From Wenyingzhuangia sp. 2_MG-2023 (GTDB lineage: Bacteria > Bacteroidota > Bacteroidia > Flavobacteriales > Flavobacteriaceae): a stretch of DNA of 64,000 bases. The position numbers and the translations under genes are program-made. Below, piece after piece: positions 35,467-43,832 of the stretch. The notes under the pieces were generated by a model. The model did no database searches. It was given only the letters and a program-made list of their open reading frames with translations, and was not told the DNA's origin. Position 1 is the stretch's first letter; each line of letters begins with the position of its first letter. The stretch spans positions 62,001 to 126,000 of the forward strand of contig NZ_JAUOSB010000008.1 in the NCBI RefSeq assembly GCF_030548295.1, given 5' to 3'.

Positions 35467-37284
35467 ATGATGAAATTAAAATTATTTGGACTTTTAAGTA
35501 TGTTGCTTTTTACGTTTACAGCATGTTCATACAAACAAAAAAAACAGCCTAAACAGGGTGTAGATTGGAGCATGGTTCAACAATATTATCTAAATAATTT
35601 AGACAGTACACTTGTATTGCTAGCTAATTTAGATAGTATTGACAGAACCTCTAAACACAACGTTACTGTTTTTAAAAACATACGAACAGCGTTTAAAAAA
35701 AGTGAGCCTTATTTGTCTTATCTAAATCCCAAATCAGGACATCGGGTAAATGGTCCTGCTTTGCCTGTTTTTAGAGAAAATAGTGGAAAAATATTGCCTC
35801 CCGTAGGATTGCAAACATTAGAAGAATCTATTTTTTTAGGAGAAACAACATCTCAAGAATGGAAGGATAATATAAACTTTATCAAAGGAACGTTAGAAAA
35901 AGTAAGAAAAGAAATGGTGTACTATCAGTTAGATGCCAAGCGTTTTTTTCTGTCCACACATCAGCAATTGCTTAGAATTGTAAGTTTTTCTATGGCGGGT
36001 TTTGATACTCCTGTAAGTCAGTGGGGTGTTACAGAGGCAAAAACGTCTTTACAAAGTTTGTTGTTTGTTTATCAAAAAAGCATTCAAACAATTATACGAA
36101 GTAAAGATCAAAATTTAGATACAACCTTTGTAAAATCGATACATCAAGCTATTCAAACCATAGATTATCATAAGAATATTGCTACTTTTAACAAGTTCGA
36201 TTTTATCAAAAATCATCTAAATCCTATCACAAGACTTTGGGTAACTATTAGAAAAAAGAGCGATTTGTGGCAACCCAATGGTGTATATCCTTTTAATTTA
36301 GATGCTCCTACTTTTTTTGAAGAAAATAGTTGGGATGTCAATCATTTTGCCTCTCCAAAAAATCAAAATGCTACTTTCAATCAAATTGCTTTGGGAAAAA
36401 AATTGTTCAACGATGCTAACATTTCAAAAACAAGAGATCTGTCTTGTGTTAGCTGTCACAATCCTAAAAAAGGCTATGCGGATGGACTTCAGTTTTCTTT
36501 AGACAACTCAGGAAAACCATTGACTCGAAATTCGCCAACATTGATCAATTCTATTTTTCAAAAAGCATTTTTCTGGGATGGAAAGTCAGGAAATTTAAAC
36601 GAGCAAATTAGCAATGTTTTTCAAAACGATAAAGAATTTAATAGTACAGTTCATCAGTTTTCTGATCAAATATTGGTAGATACTACTTATGTAAACTTGT
36701 TTAAAAAAGCCTATGGAAAAGTACCTGAAAGCAACCACGATATTGTAAGAGCTATTGCTTCTTACGTAGCTACTTTAAACGGTTTTAGTTCTAAATTTGA
36801 TAAAAACATTAGAGGAGAAGAAAACACATTTACAGTTTCCGAAAAAAGAGGATTTAATCTATTTATGGGGAAAGCTTTGTGTGCAACTTGTCACTTTATT
36901 CCGCTAACCAACGGAACGGTGCCTCCTTTTTATAGCGATACGGAAAAAGAAGCCATTGGTGTTCCTAAAACAAAAAACAATCAAGAATTAGATCCCGATT
37001 TAGGATTTTACCACATGTACCAACAAGAATATCATAAAACAATGTTTAAAACTCCCACACTTAGAAATATTGAGTTGACAGCTCCTTATATGCACAATGG
37101 TGTGTACAATACTTTAGAAGAAGTGCTAGATTTTTACAACAAAGGAGGAGGAGCAGGTTTAGGTTTTCACGTTCCCAACCAAACCTTGCCTTTTGACAAT
37201 TTAGACTTGTCAGCACAAGAAATAAAAGATTTGATTGCTTTTATGAAAACGTTAACGGATGTGCAAGAAGAGATAGTTTATTAA
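35467..37284 (+). CDS. imelysin-like / MauG-type dihaem peroxidase fusion lipoprotein, copy 2
   Basis: A 605-residue lipoprotein with lipobox FTAC; the second Met could equally be the start. The N-terminal half repeats the imelysin-like pattern of copy 1 (AFKKSEPY, NGPALPVF, GLQTLEESIF), again with Gln for the imelysin His. Two haem sites follow, CVSCH near 327 and CATCH near 472, the second within an almost identical GFNLFMGKALCATCH block. The C-terminal 160 residues are far more alike between copies than the N-terminal half. Predicted to work on the outer face of a membrane, perhaps on the PhoX-like partner or on iron; this is inference. Confidence 0.8.
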   Translation: MMKLKLFGLLSMLLFTFTACSYKQKKQPKQGVDWSMVQQYYLNNLDSTLVLLANLDSIDRTSKHNVTVFKNIRTAFKKSEPYLSYLNPKSGHRVNGPALPVFRENSGKILPPVGLQTLEESIFLGETTSQEWKDNINFIKGTLEKVRKEMVYYQLDAKRFFLSTHQQLLRIVSFSMAGFDTPVSQWGVTEAKTSLQSLLFVYQKSIQTIIRSKDQNLDTTFVKSIHQAIQTIDYHKNIATFNKFDFIKNHLNPITRLWVTIRKKSDLWQPNGVYPFNLDAPTFFEENSWDVNHFASPKNQNATFNQIALGKKLFNDANISKTRDLSCVSCHNPKKGYADGLQFSLDNSGKPLTRNSPTLINSIFQKAFFWDGKSGNLNEQISNVFQNDKEFNSTVHQFSDQILVDTTYVNLFKKAYGKVPESNHDIVRAIASYVATLNGFSSKFDKNIRGEENTFTVSEKRGFNLFMGKALCATCHFIPLTNGTVPPFYSDTEKEAIGVPKTKNNQELDPDLGFYHMYQQEYHKTMFKTPTLRNIELTAPYMHNGVYNTLEEVLDFYNKGGGAGLGFHVPNQTLPFDNLDLSAQEIKDLIAFMKTLTDVQEEIVY

Positions 37285-37307
37285 GTAAACAGTTTTGCCA
37301 TATAGGA

Positions 37308-37341
37308 AAAGGAATAGAAGGAAACTTCTGTTCCTTTTTTT
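37308..37341 (+). terminator. terminator after cassette 2
   Basis: A 13-bp stem (37308-37320 with 37325-37337, one G-U pair) with a GAAA tetraloop and a T-run. Confidence 0.85.
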
Positions 37342-37358
37342 GTTTGTAAGTATTGTTT

Positions 37359-37370
37359 TAACAATTGTTA
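37359..37370. promoter_or_regulatory. 12-bp palindrome upstream of SIR2
   Basis: TAACAATTGTTA is perfectly self-complementary, 90 bp before the SIR2 gene. A near copy, TAACAATTGTAA, lies at 29934-29945. Function unknown. Confidence 0.3.
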
Positions 37371-37459
37371 TTTAGGAGTGGATTTGTGTTATTTTAGTAG
37401 AGAAATGATACTTGTAAATTCTATAAGATATCATGTTTTGTATTTAAAAAAAATGTTAA

Positions 37460-38485
37460 ATGGAAAAAGAAGTAATACTAAAACAAATCCAATCTTGGAC
37501 AAATAACATTCCTCTTATAATTCTTGGTAGTGGAGCTTCTGTTCCTTTTAAACTTCCTTCAATGTGGGTTTTAGGAGATTATATAAAAAAATCAATTAGT
37601 TTTTCTGATTCTAATGACCGAAGTCAGTTCACCGAATTTATTGACGAATTTGACAAAACAGGTGACTTAGAGACAACACTAACAAAACTTCAATTAGGAG
37701 AAAATGTACTTTCAGAAATTGTAAATAAAACTTGGGAGTTAGTAAATAAAGCTGACTTAGAAGCTTATGAAAATTTTATAACTAATCACACTAATTTTCC
37801 GTTGGCTAATCTAATTAAACATTTTTTAGATACAGCAGGTAAAAAAGTTAGTATTATTACGACAAACTATGACCGACTTGCTGAATACGCTTCAAGTCTA
37901 GCTAAAGCTGTTATTTGTACTGGCTATTCTCAAAACCCTATTGGGCATTTTTCTAACAGTATTCAATCAAATAATTTAGGATCTTTAAAAGGTTATAAAG
38001 GACAAGTGAATATCTGGAAAGTTCACGGTTCTTTAGATTGGTTTAAATCTAAAGAAGATGAAAATATTCAATTACCAAATAGGCGAAATATTCCTCAAGA
38101 TTACAGACCACTGATAGTTACCCCAGGTTTGAGCAAATACTCTGAAACACATAACGAACCTTACAGAACTATTTTAACACAAGCGGATACTGAAATTGAA
38201 CAAGCTAATGGTTTCATTTGTATTGGTTATGGTTTTAATGACATTCACGTTCAGCCTAAACTTATTACACAAATAAAGAACAATAAACCTATCATAGTAA
38301 TAACTAAAGAACTTACCCCAAAAACTAAGCAAGCAATTATTGATAATAATTGTAAAAACTATATGCTTATTGAAGAAGTCAATTTAAAAGATACAAGAAT
38401 TTTTTCTTCCAAATTTGGAGAAGTAACAATTAAAGATACTAGTTATTGGGAATTGGGAGAATATATAAAACTAATAATTTCATAA
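37460..38485 (+). CDS. SIR2-domain NADase of a SIR2-HerA defence system
   Basis: A 341-residue SIR2-fold protein. Marks: GSGAS at residues 23-27 for NAD binding, TTNYDRLAEYA near residue 135, VHGSLDW with the catalytic histidine near residue 196, and IGYGFNDIHV near residue 255. This is the SIR2_2 type found in phage defence, not a protein deacetylase. In SIR2-HerA systems the SIR2 subunit depletes NAD+ on infection and the cell aborts. The partner HerA ATPase starts 9 bp downstream. No third gene is evident. No transposase or recombinase accompanies it here. Confidence 0.88.
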   Translation: MEKEVILKQIQSWTNNIPLIILGSGASVPFKLPSMWVLGDYIKKSISFSDSNDRSQFTEFIDEFDKTGDLETTLTKLQLGENVLSEIVNKTWELVNKADLEAYENFITNHTNFPLANLIKHFLDTAGKKVSIITTNYDRLAEYASSLAKAVICTGYSQNPIGHFSNSIQSNNLGSLKGYKGQVNIWKVHGSLDWFKSKEDENIQLPNRRNIPQDYRPLIVTPGLSKYSETHNEPYRTILTQADTEIEQANGFICIGYGFNDIHVQPKLITQIKNNKPIIVITKELTPKTKQAIIDNNCKNYMLIEEVNLKDTRIFSSKFGEVTIKDTSYWELGEYIKLIIS

Positions 38486-38494
38486 AATATCACT

Positions 38495-40243
38495 ATGGCA
38501 ATATTTACATTTGAAGAATCTGCAACCATCGGGACTGTTTTTAGTGTTGATACTGCAACAATTATTGTAAAAGTTGATGAATTGGATAAACTTCGTAAAC
38601 TTCAAGTAAATCATTTAATTGCAGTTAAAAGTTCAAAAGCTGGACAACATTTAATTGGTATAATCAGTCGGATTACTCGCAAAGTTTCAGATGATGAAAA
38701 CCCAGTAAACGAGGATTTAGGAATGACAAATTTCTTACTTACCGAAAACATCCTGAAAGTAAATTTAATTGGAACATTAATCGATAAACATGGAGAAAAA
38801 GAAAATGTATTTAAAAGGACTTTAGACACAGTGCCTGAAATTGAAGCAAATTGTTTTCCCATTGATGGGGAAAATATCACCAAATTTATGAGAACAATAT
38901 CTTCACAAGAAAACTATGATGTACCCCTATCTTTGGGTAAATACTCAATTGATGAAAATGCAGAAGCATTTTTAGATGGAGATAAACTTTTTCAAAGGCA
39001 CGCAGTAATTGTTGGAAGCACAGGTTCCGGGAAATCTTGGTGTGTAGCCAAATTAGTAGAACAAATTGCAAAGCTTCCAATGGCTAATTCTCTTTTATTT
39101 GATATACACGGAGAATATAGTGGTGAAGGTTTTAAATCTGATGGAATTCAACATTTAAAAATTGCAAATCCAGCCGATTTAGGTAAGACAGGAAACCTTG
39201 AAAATAATGTACTTATGCTTCCCTACTGGCTTTTAACATATGAAGAGATGTTAGCTATGTTGTTAGATAGAAGTGATAGTAATGCCCCTAATCAAGCTAT
39301 GGTTTTTTCAAAAACAGTTTTTAACGAAAAAATTAAGTTTTTAGAAAGTATTGGAGATACAACTTTTAAAGATAGCATCACAATTGATAGTCCTATTCCA
39401 TACAAAATGGAAAATGTATTGAATGAAATAAAAAGATTAGATACAGAAAGAGTTCCCGGAGCAAGAGCAAATACAGAAAAAGATGGCCCTTTTAATGGAA
39501 AACTAACCAGATTTATTCAACGGTTAGAGGCTAAAAGTCAAGATAAAAGACTTGGTTTTATGTTTCAAATTTCAAATGACGAACTTGAAATTGATTGGTT
39601 AAATAAATTGTGTAATTTATTAATGCAAGGTTCAAATAACAATGACAAAAAAGCAGGAGTAAAAGTTATTGATTTCTCAGAAGTTCCTTCAGATGTTTTA
39701 CCATTAGTTATAGGATTAGTTGCCAGAATCGTATTTACAGTTCAACAATGGACAACTAATGATAAAAGACATCCAATTTGTTTATTATGTGATGAGGCTC
39801 ATTTATACATTCCAGAACGAACTAGTCAAGATTCCGCTTCTGAATTAGGTTTAAAGAATTTTGAAAGAATTGCTAAAGAAGGTAGAAAATACGGAGTTAG
39901 TTTAACTGTTATTAGTCAACGTCCAGCAGAAGTAAACAGAACTGTTTTAAGTCAATGTAATAACTTTATTTCATTAAGGCTATCAAATGCAGAAGACCAA
40001 GCTGTTATAAAAAGGCTTCTTCCTGATAATCTTTCTGGTTTAACCGATGTTTTACCAATTCTTGATATTGGAGAAGCATTAATAGTTGGAGATTCTTCGC
40101 TTCTACCAACAAGAGTAATAATAGATGAGCCAACAATTAAACCGCAAAGTGCAACAATTAAATTTTGGGAAGAATGGAGTAATGAAAAGGCAGAACAAGA
40201 TATTTCAAGTGCAGTAATTGGATTAAGAAAGCAATCGAAATAA
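38495..40243 (+). CDS. HerA-type ATPase of a SIR2-HerA defence system
   Basis: A 582-residue FtsK/HerA-class ATPase. The N-terminus (about 1-100) is a beta-rich HAS-barrel-like domain. Walker A is GSTGSGKS at 174-181; Walker B ends in CDEAHLYI with Asp433-Glu434; a sensor/arginine region follows in GRKYGVSLTVISQRPAEV. The C-terminus has VGDSSLLPTRVIIDEP, a HerA trait. HerA proteins form hexameric DNA translocases; with SIR2 they make a large complex that senses infection and controls NADase activity. Operon with the SIR2 gene upstream. Confidence 0.88.
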   Translation: MAIFTFEESATIGTVFSVDTATIIVKVDELDKLRKLQVNHLIAVKSSKAGQHLIGIISRITRKVSDDENPVNEDLGMTNFLLTENILKVNLIGTLIDKHGEKENVFKRTLDTVPEIEANCFPIDGENITKFMRTISSQENYDVPLSLGKYSIDENAEAFLDGDKLFQRHAVIVGSTGSGKSWCVAKLVEQIAKLPMANSLLFDIHGEYSGEGFKSDGIQHLKIANPADLGKTGNLENNVLMLPYWLLTYEEMLAMLLDRSDSNAPNQAMVFSKTVFNEKIKFLESIGDTTFKDSITIDSPIPYKMENVLNEIKRLDTERVPGARANTEKDGPFNGKLTRFIQRLEAKSQDKRLGFMFQISNDELEIDWLNKLCNLLMQGSNNNDKKAGVKVIDFSEVPSDVLPLVIGLVARIVFTVQQWTTNDKRHPICLLCDEAHLYIPERTSQDSASELGLKNFERIAKEGRKYGVSLTVISQRPAEVNRTVLSQCNNFISLRLSNAEDQAVIKRLLPDNLSGLTDVLPILDIGEALIVGDSSLLPTRVIIDEPTIKPQSATIKFWEEWSNEKAEQDISSAVIGLRKQSK

Positions 40244-40347
40244 CAATAACCATAGGAGGTATACTTGGCATAGAAATCATCATTTGTCACATGTTGAAAA
40301 CGGACTCACATCATAAGGACAATACAATTAAAAAAACAAAGAAACTC

Positions 40348-40374
40348 TGTCCTATTTTAAAAACCTCAATCGTT
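40348..40374 (+). promoter_or_regulatory. candidate ECF42-type promoter
   Basis: TGTCCT (40348-40353) and CGTT (40371-40374) are 17 nt apart, close to the TGTCGA / CG(A/T)C elements described for ECF42 sigma factors. It lies 33 nt before the DGPF gene of the ECF42 operon. Confidence 0.4.
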
Positions 40375-40406
40375 ATAAAAGTATAAACCAAAACACAATA
40401 GTAATT

Positions 40407-40748
40407 ATGACAGAATTTATGATGATTTTTAGAAACGAGCAAAGCAATCAGCCAAAACCATCACCAGAACAAATGCAAGCCATGATACAGCAATGGCAAG
40501 ATTGGATTGGAGGTATTGCAGCACAAGGAAAATTTGTTAGCACCAATGCTTTGGGGTACGAAGGTCAAACGGTAAATGCCAACGGAGTGGTAAGCGATGG
40601 ACCTTATGCTGAGGTAAAAGAAATTGTAGGCGGGTATATTATTGTAAAAGCAGAGGATTTGTCTGGTGCTGTACAACTTTCCGAAGGTTGTCCAACGCTC
40701 TTGATGGGAGGAAAAGTTGAGGTTAGAGATGTAATGGTAATCAATTAA
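40407..40748 (+). CDS. YCII-related DGPF-domain protein
   Basis: A 113-residue alpha-beta barrel protein of the YciI family. The DGPF motif appears as DGPYAEVKE near residue 70; the N-terminus MTEFMMIFRNE and the EGCPTLLMGGKVEVRDV end fit the family. Such proteins are the standard genomic partners of ECF42 sigma factors and are among their targets; their biochemical role is unsettled. First gene of a three-gene plus-strand operon, 12 bp before the DUF1569 gene. Confidence 0.9.
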   Translation: MTEFMMIFRNEQSNQPKPSPEQMQAMIQQWQDWIGGIAAQGKFVSTNALGYEGQTVNANGVVSDGPYAEVKEIVGGYIIVKAEDLSGAVQLSEGCPTLLMGGKVEVRDVMVIN

Positions 40749-40760
40749 ATAAAAAACAAG

Positions 40761-41219
40761 ATGGCTTTACCCAATATATTTACCAAAGAAGTTTCAGAAC
40801 AAGTAATTGAAAGAATCAACCATTTACAACCAGAAACAAAAGTGCTATGGGGAAAAATGAACGTTTCACAAATGTTGGCACACTGTAATGTTACTTACGA
40901 AATGGTGTATGAGGACAAACATGAACAACCTAATTTTTTTATGAAGTTTATTTTAAAATCGTTCATCAAAAAAATAGTAACCAACGAAGTTCCTTATAAA
41001 AAGAACGGACAAACAGCTCCTGCTTTTGTCATCAAAGAAACTAAAAATTTTGAAGCAGAAAAAATACGTTTGGTGGATTACATTAGAAAAACTCAAGAAT
41101 TGGGAGCTTCTTATTTTGATAACAAAGAATCTCATTCTTTTGGAATATTAAGTGTTAGTGAATGGAACAATATGTTTTACAAACATTTAGACCATCATTT
41201 ACAGCAGTTTGGAGCGTAA
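40761..41219 (+). CDS. DUF1569 (DinB-like) protein
   Basis: A 152-residue helical protein. The conserved DUF1569 pattern is visible: LWGKMNVSQMLAHCN near residue 30-45, an FMKF-IKK stretch, and FGILSVSEWNNMFYKHLDHHLQQFG at the end (given here in parts: SEWNNMFYKHLDHH). The spaced histidines suggest a DinB-type metal site. It sits between the DGPF gene and the sigma factor gene with 12- and 5-bp gaps, so it belongs to the same operon. Function unknown. Confidence 0.8.
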   Translation: MALPNIFTKEVSEQVIERINHLQPETKVLWGKMNVSQMLAHCNVTYEMVYEDKHEQPNFFMKFILKSFIKKIVTNEVPYKKNGQTAPAFVIKETKNFEAEKIRLVDYIRKTQELGASYFDNKESHSFGILSVSEWNNMFYKHLDHHLQQFGA

Positions 41220-41224
41220 CCTTT

Positions 41225-42460
41225 ATGCAAGAAAAAGAACTCATACCACAATTATTTAAAACAGAGTACAGAAAAATAATTTCTGTACTCTGTAAATTGT
41301 TTGGACTGGTTCATATAGAAGTTGCAGAAGACATTGCAACCGATACTTTTTTATTGGCTTCGGAAACTTGGGGACTCAAAGGAATTCCAGAAAATCCAAC
41401 CGCTTGGTTGTATGTAGTCGCCAAAAATAAAACCAAAGACTATTTAAAAAGAACTCAATTATTTACAGACAAAATTGCTGTAGAGCTCCAAAATACACAA
41501 GAAAACAGTACAGAATGGGAGTTAGATTTGTCTGAAGAAAACATACAAGACAGTCAACTACAAATGTTGTTTGCGGTGTGCAATCCTATCAATAGTAATG
41601 AATCTCAAATAGCATTGGCTTTAAGAATTCTTTGTGGTTTTGGTATTGATGAAATCGCCAATGCACTTTTAAGCAGCAAAGATACCATCAACAAAAGATT
41701 GTATAGAGCAAAAGCTGTGTTACGAGAAAATAAGATTGACTTGTCTTTTCCATCTCATGTAAATTTGGAAACCAGACTAGATAATGTATTGTCTATTTTA
41801 TACTTGCTTTTTAACGAAGGGTATTATTCATCTACCGCTAAAAACACGTTTAGCAAAGAGTTATGTGTAGAAGCCATGCGTTTGCTGTACATTTTATCAG
41901 AAAATAAAAGCACCAATTTGCCCAAAGTAAATGCTTTAATGGGATTGTTTTGTTTTCATTCCTCTCGTTTTAATGCGAGGTTTGATGGAGTAGGAGTACA
42001 GATTGTTTACGAGAAACAAGATCAAACAAAGTGGGATCATCAACTGATAGAAAAAGGAGAATTCTATTTGAATCTTTCTTCTAAAGGAGCTCAAATATCA
42101 AAATATCATTTAGAAGCAGGTATTGCCTTTTGGCATACTAGAACAAAGGTAGATCAGGTAGAAAAATGGAATGGTATTTTACAATTGTACAATAGACTTT
42201 TGCAAATAGAATATTCACCTATCATTGCTTTGAACAGAACCTATGCCTTAGCGATGGCTACGGATAAAATAACTGCTTTAAAAGAAGCCATCAAAATTGA
42301 TTTGAAAGGAAATCCACTGTATCAAGCTCTTTTGGCAGAATTGTATAGAGGGCTAGACAATCAAAAAGAAAGATTTCATTTACAATTGGCTATAAAATTG
42401 ACCAAAAATGAACAGGAAAAAATGTTATTGCAAGAAAAGTTAAAACAAGCAACCGTTTAA
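41225..42460 (+). CDS. ECF42-type RNA polymerase sigma factor with C-terminal repeat domain
   Basis: A 411-residue sigma factor from the ATG giving MQEKELIPQLF, 5 bp after the previous stop; a longer frame would overlap DUF1569. Region 2 has EDIATDTFLLASETWG and NPTAWLYVVAKNKTKDYLKR; region 4 ends in SSKDTINKRLYRAKAVLRE. After that comes the family-specific domain with YLLFNEGYYSST, then helical TPR-like repeats to the C-terminus. No anti-sigma gene is present, as usual for ECF42, where the C-terminal extension takes the regulatory role. It should transcribe its own operon. Confidence 0.9.
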   Translation: MQEKELIPQLFKTEYRKIISVLCKLFGLVHIEVAEDIATDTFLLASETWGLKGIPENPTAWLYVVAKNKTKDYLKRTQLFTDKIAVELQNTQENSTEWELDLSEENIQDSQLQMLFAVCNPINSNESQIALALRILCGFGIDEIANALLSSKDTINKRLYRAKAVLRENKIDLSFPSHVNLETRLDNVLSILYLLFNEGYYSSTAKNTFSKELCVEAMRLLYILSENKSTNLPKVNALMGLFCFHSSRFNARFDGVGVQIVYEKQDQTKWDHQLIEKGEFYLNLSSKGAQISKYHLEAGIAFWHTRTKVDQVEKWNGILQLYNRLLQIEYSPIIALNRTYALAMATDKITALKEAIKIDLKGNPLYQALLAELYRGLDNQKERFHLQLAIKLTKNEQEKMLLQEKLKQATV

Positions 42461-42753
42461 TTAGGCAATTTTCTTTTGATGTTGGCAATCACAAAAAGAC
42501 CTAACATTCCCGAAACAATAGAAATAAATAGATTGACTCCCAACAAAAAATAATTTACTTTTTGATGGATCATAATATCATTGGGCGTAAAGCCAAGCCT
42601 ACCAAAACTTTTGATGACAAAAATACTGGCAAAAACTCCAATAATAATATTGGCTGTAATACCCAAAGAGAGGTTGGATTTTAGAAAGCCTAAAAAAACG
42701 GCTCCTAAAATTCCAACCAATATGCTTAATAAAGAAATAGATGTTTCTGTCAT
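42457..42753 (-). CDS. small membrane protein in the cytochrome bd operon
   Basis: A 98-residue protein with three hydrophobic segments (about 5-22, 30-50 and 68-90) and a basic tail IKRKLPN. I do not recognise a named family. It starts 2 bp after cydB stops, so it is translated with the oxidase genes; an accessory or assembly role is plausible but unproven. It is longer than CydX (about 37 residues) and not like it. Its stop codon overlaps the stop of the convergent sigma-factor gene by 4 bp. Confidence 0.7.
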   Translation of the reverse strand: MTETSISLLSILVGILGAVFLGFLKSNLSLGITANIIIGVFASIFVIKSFGRLGFTPNDIMIHQKVNYFLLGVNLFISIVSGMLGLFVIANIKRKLPN

Positions 42754-42755
42754 AA

Positions 42756-43829
42756 CTAGTGTCCGTAATCCATATCGTCTATCTTACCTGCATTTAATTT
42801 CTTTTGAACCAAAAAATAAATAATAATCAGTACAATTCCCACAATCATCCAAGGAATAGCAACAGACATTCCGTATTGACTTGTAGCTGTATTGTAAATA
42901 GTTAACCCAGGATTGGTGTCGTTGGTAGAAGGTAATAAAACAGGAAACATTGTTGCTAGGGTAGAGGTAATTCCACCTACAATCATAATGCTAGAACAAG
43001 CAAAACCATAAACTTCTTTTTTGAATTTTTTGATAAAAAAAGTCCCAATCAACCCAATAAAATAAACCATAGGAAATATTAAAAAAGCAGGATATTCTAA
43101 ATAATTAGCTAAAGGATGAGGTTCAATAATATGCCAAATACTGACAGAAAAAATAGTCAATACAGCCAAGGCAATGTTCAAATTAAAAATCACCGATTTT
43201 AGTTTGTTGTTGATGCTTGCATTTGTTTTTAGAATAATCCAATTGGCACCATGAATAGCCAACGTAACCACAGCAATAATTCCAATCACAATGGTAAACC
43301 AATCAATCACTCCAGGGTGAGTGGTAGAAGGACTAAAACTAGGGTTCCAAAGTGGTAAAAAGAAATAATGAGCTTCGTAAGCAGAAACACCATTTTCTAC
43401 ACCACCTAGATTTACTCCTCTGGCAACATTACCAAGCGCAACACCAAAGAAAAGTGCTAGTAATAAACTAGAAACTCCAAAAGCTTTGTCCCAAATAGTT
43501 CTCCAAATAGGATGATCTATTTGACTTCTTAACTCCAAACCAATGGCTCTAAAAATAATCAACCAAAGCACAATAATTAACGGTAAATAAAAACCACTAA
43601 AAGCTGAAGCGTATAAAGTAGGAAAAGCCATAAAAAGCAATCCACCAGCAGCTACCAACCAGACTTCATTAGAATCCCAAAATAAACCAGCAGCTTTAGA
43701 AATTACTTCTTTGTCCTTGTCTGTTTTTGCAAAAAATAAATGAATAATTCCTGTTCCAAAATCATAACCATCCAAAATAAAAAAGATGGCTAGAAATAAT
43801 GCTATAATAATAAACCAAAAGATTTCCAT
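42756..43829 (-). CDS. cydB: cytochrome bd ubiquinol oxidase subunit II
   Basis: A 357-residue inner-membrane subunit with about eight to nine membrane helices. The N-terminus reads IFFILDGYDFGTG, the family signature, and WDSNEVWLVAAGG lies near residue 50 with the Asn-Glu pair that belongs to the proton path. It pairs with CydA, 3 bp upstream, to reduce O2 to water at high affinity, oxidising quinol. Operon order is cydA, cydB, small membrane gene. Confidence 0.95.
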   Translation of the reverse strand: MEIFWFIIIALFLAIFFILDGYDFGTGIIHLFFAKTDKDKEVISKAAGLFWDSNEVWLVAAGGLLFMAFPTLYASAFSGFYLPLIIVLWLIIFRAIGLELRSQIDHPIWRTIWDKAFGVSSLLLALFFGVALGNVARGVNLGGVENGVSAYEAHYFFLPLWNPSFSPSTTHPGVIDWFTIVIGIIAVVTLAIHGANWIILKTNASINNKLKSVIFNLNIALAVLTIFSVSIWHIIEPHPLANYLEYPAFLIFPMVYFIGLIGTFFIKKFKKEVYGFACSSIMIVGGITSTLATMFPVLLPSTNDTNPGLTIYNTATSQYGMSVAIPWMIVGIVLIIIYFLVQKKLNAGKIDDMDYGH

Positions 43830-43832
43830 AGT

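Noticed and set aside
37460-38485. SIR2 gene as a protein deacetylase (CobB)
   Set aside because: It lacks the zinc-binding cysteines of sirtuin deacetylases and sits next to HerA, as in defence systems.
40291-40386. 31-codon plus-strand frame before the DGPF gene
   Set aside because: It covers the candidate ECF42 promoter and has no homology; more likely chance.
37285-40406. Attachment sites or transposon ends around the SIR2-HerA pair
   Set aside because: I found no matching direct or inverted repeats at the two borders and no integrase or transposase.
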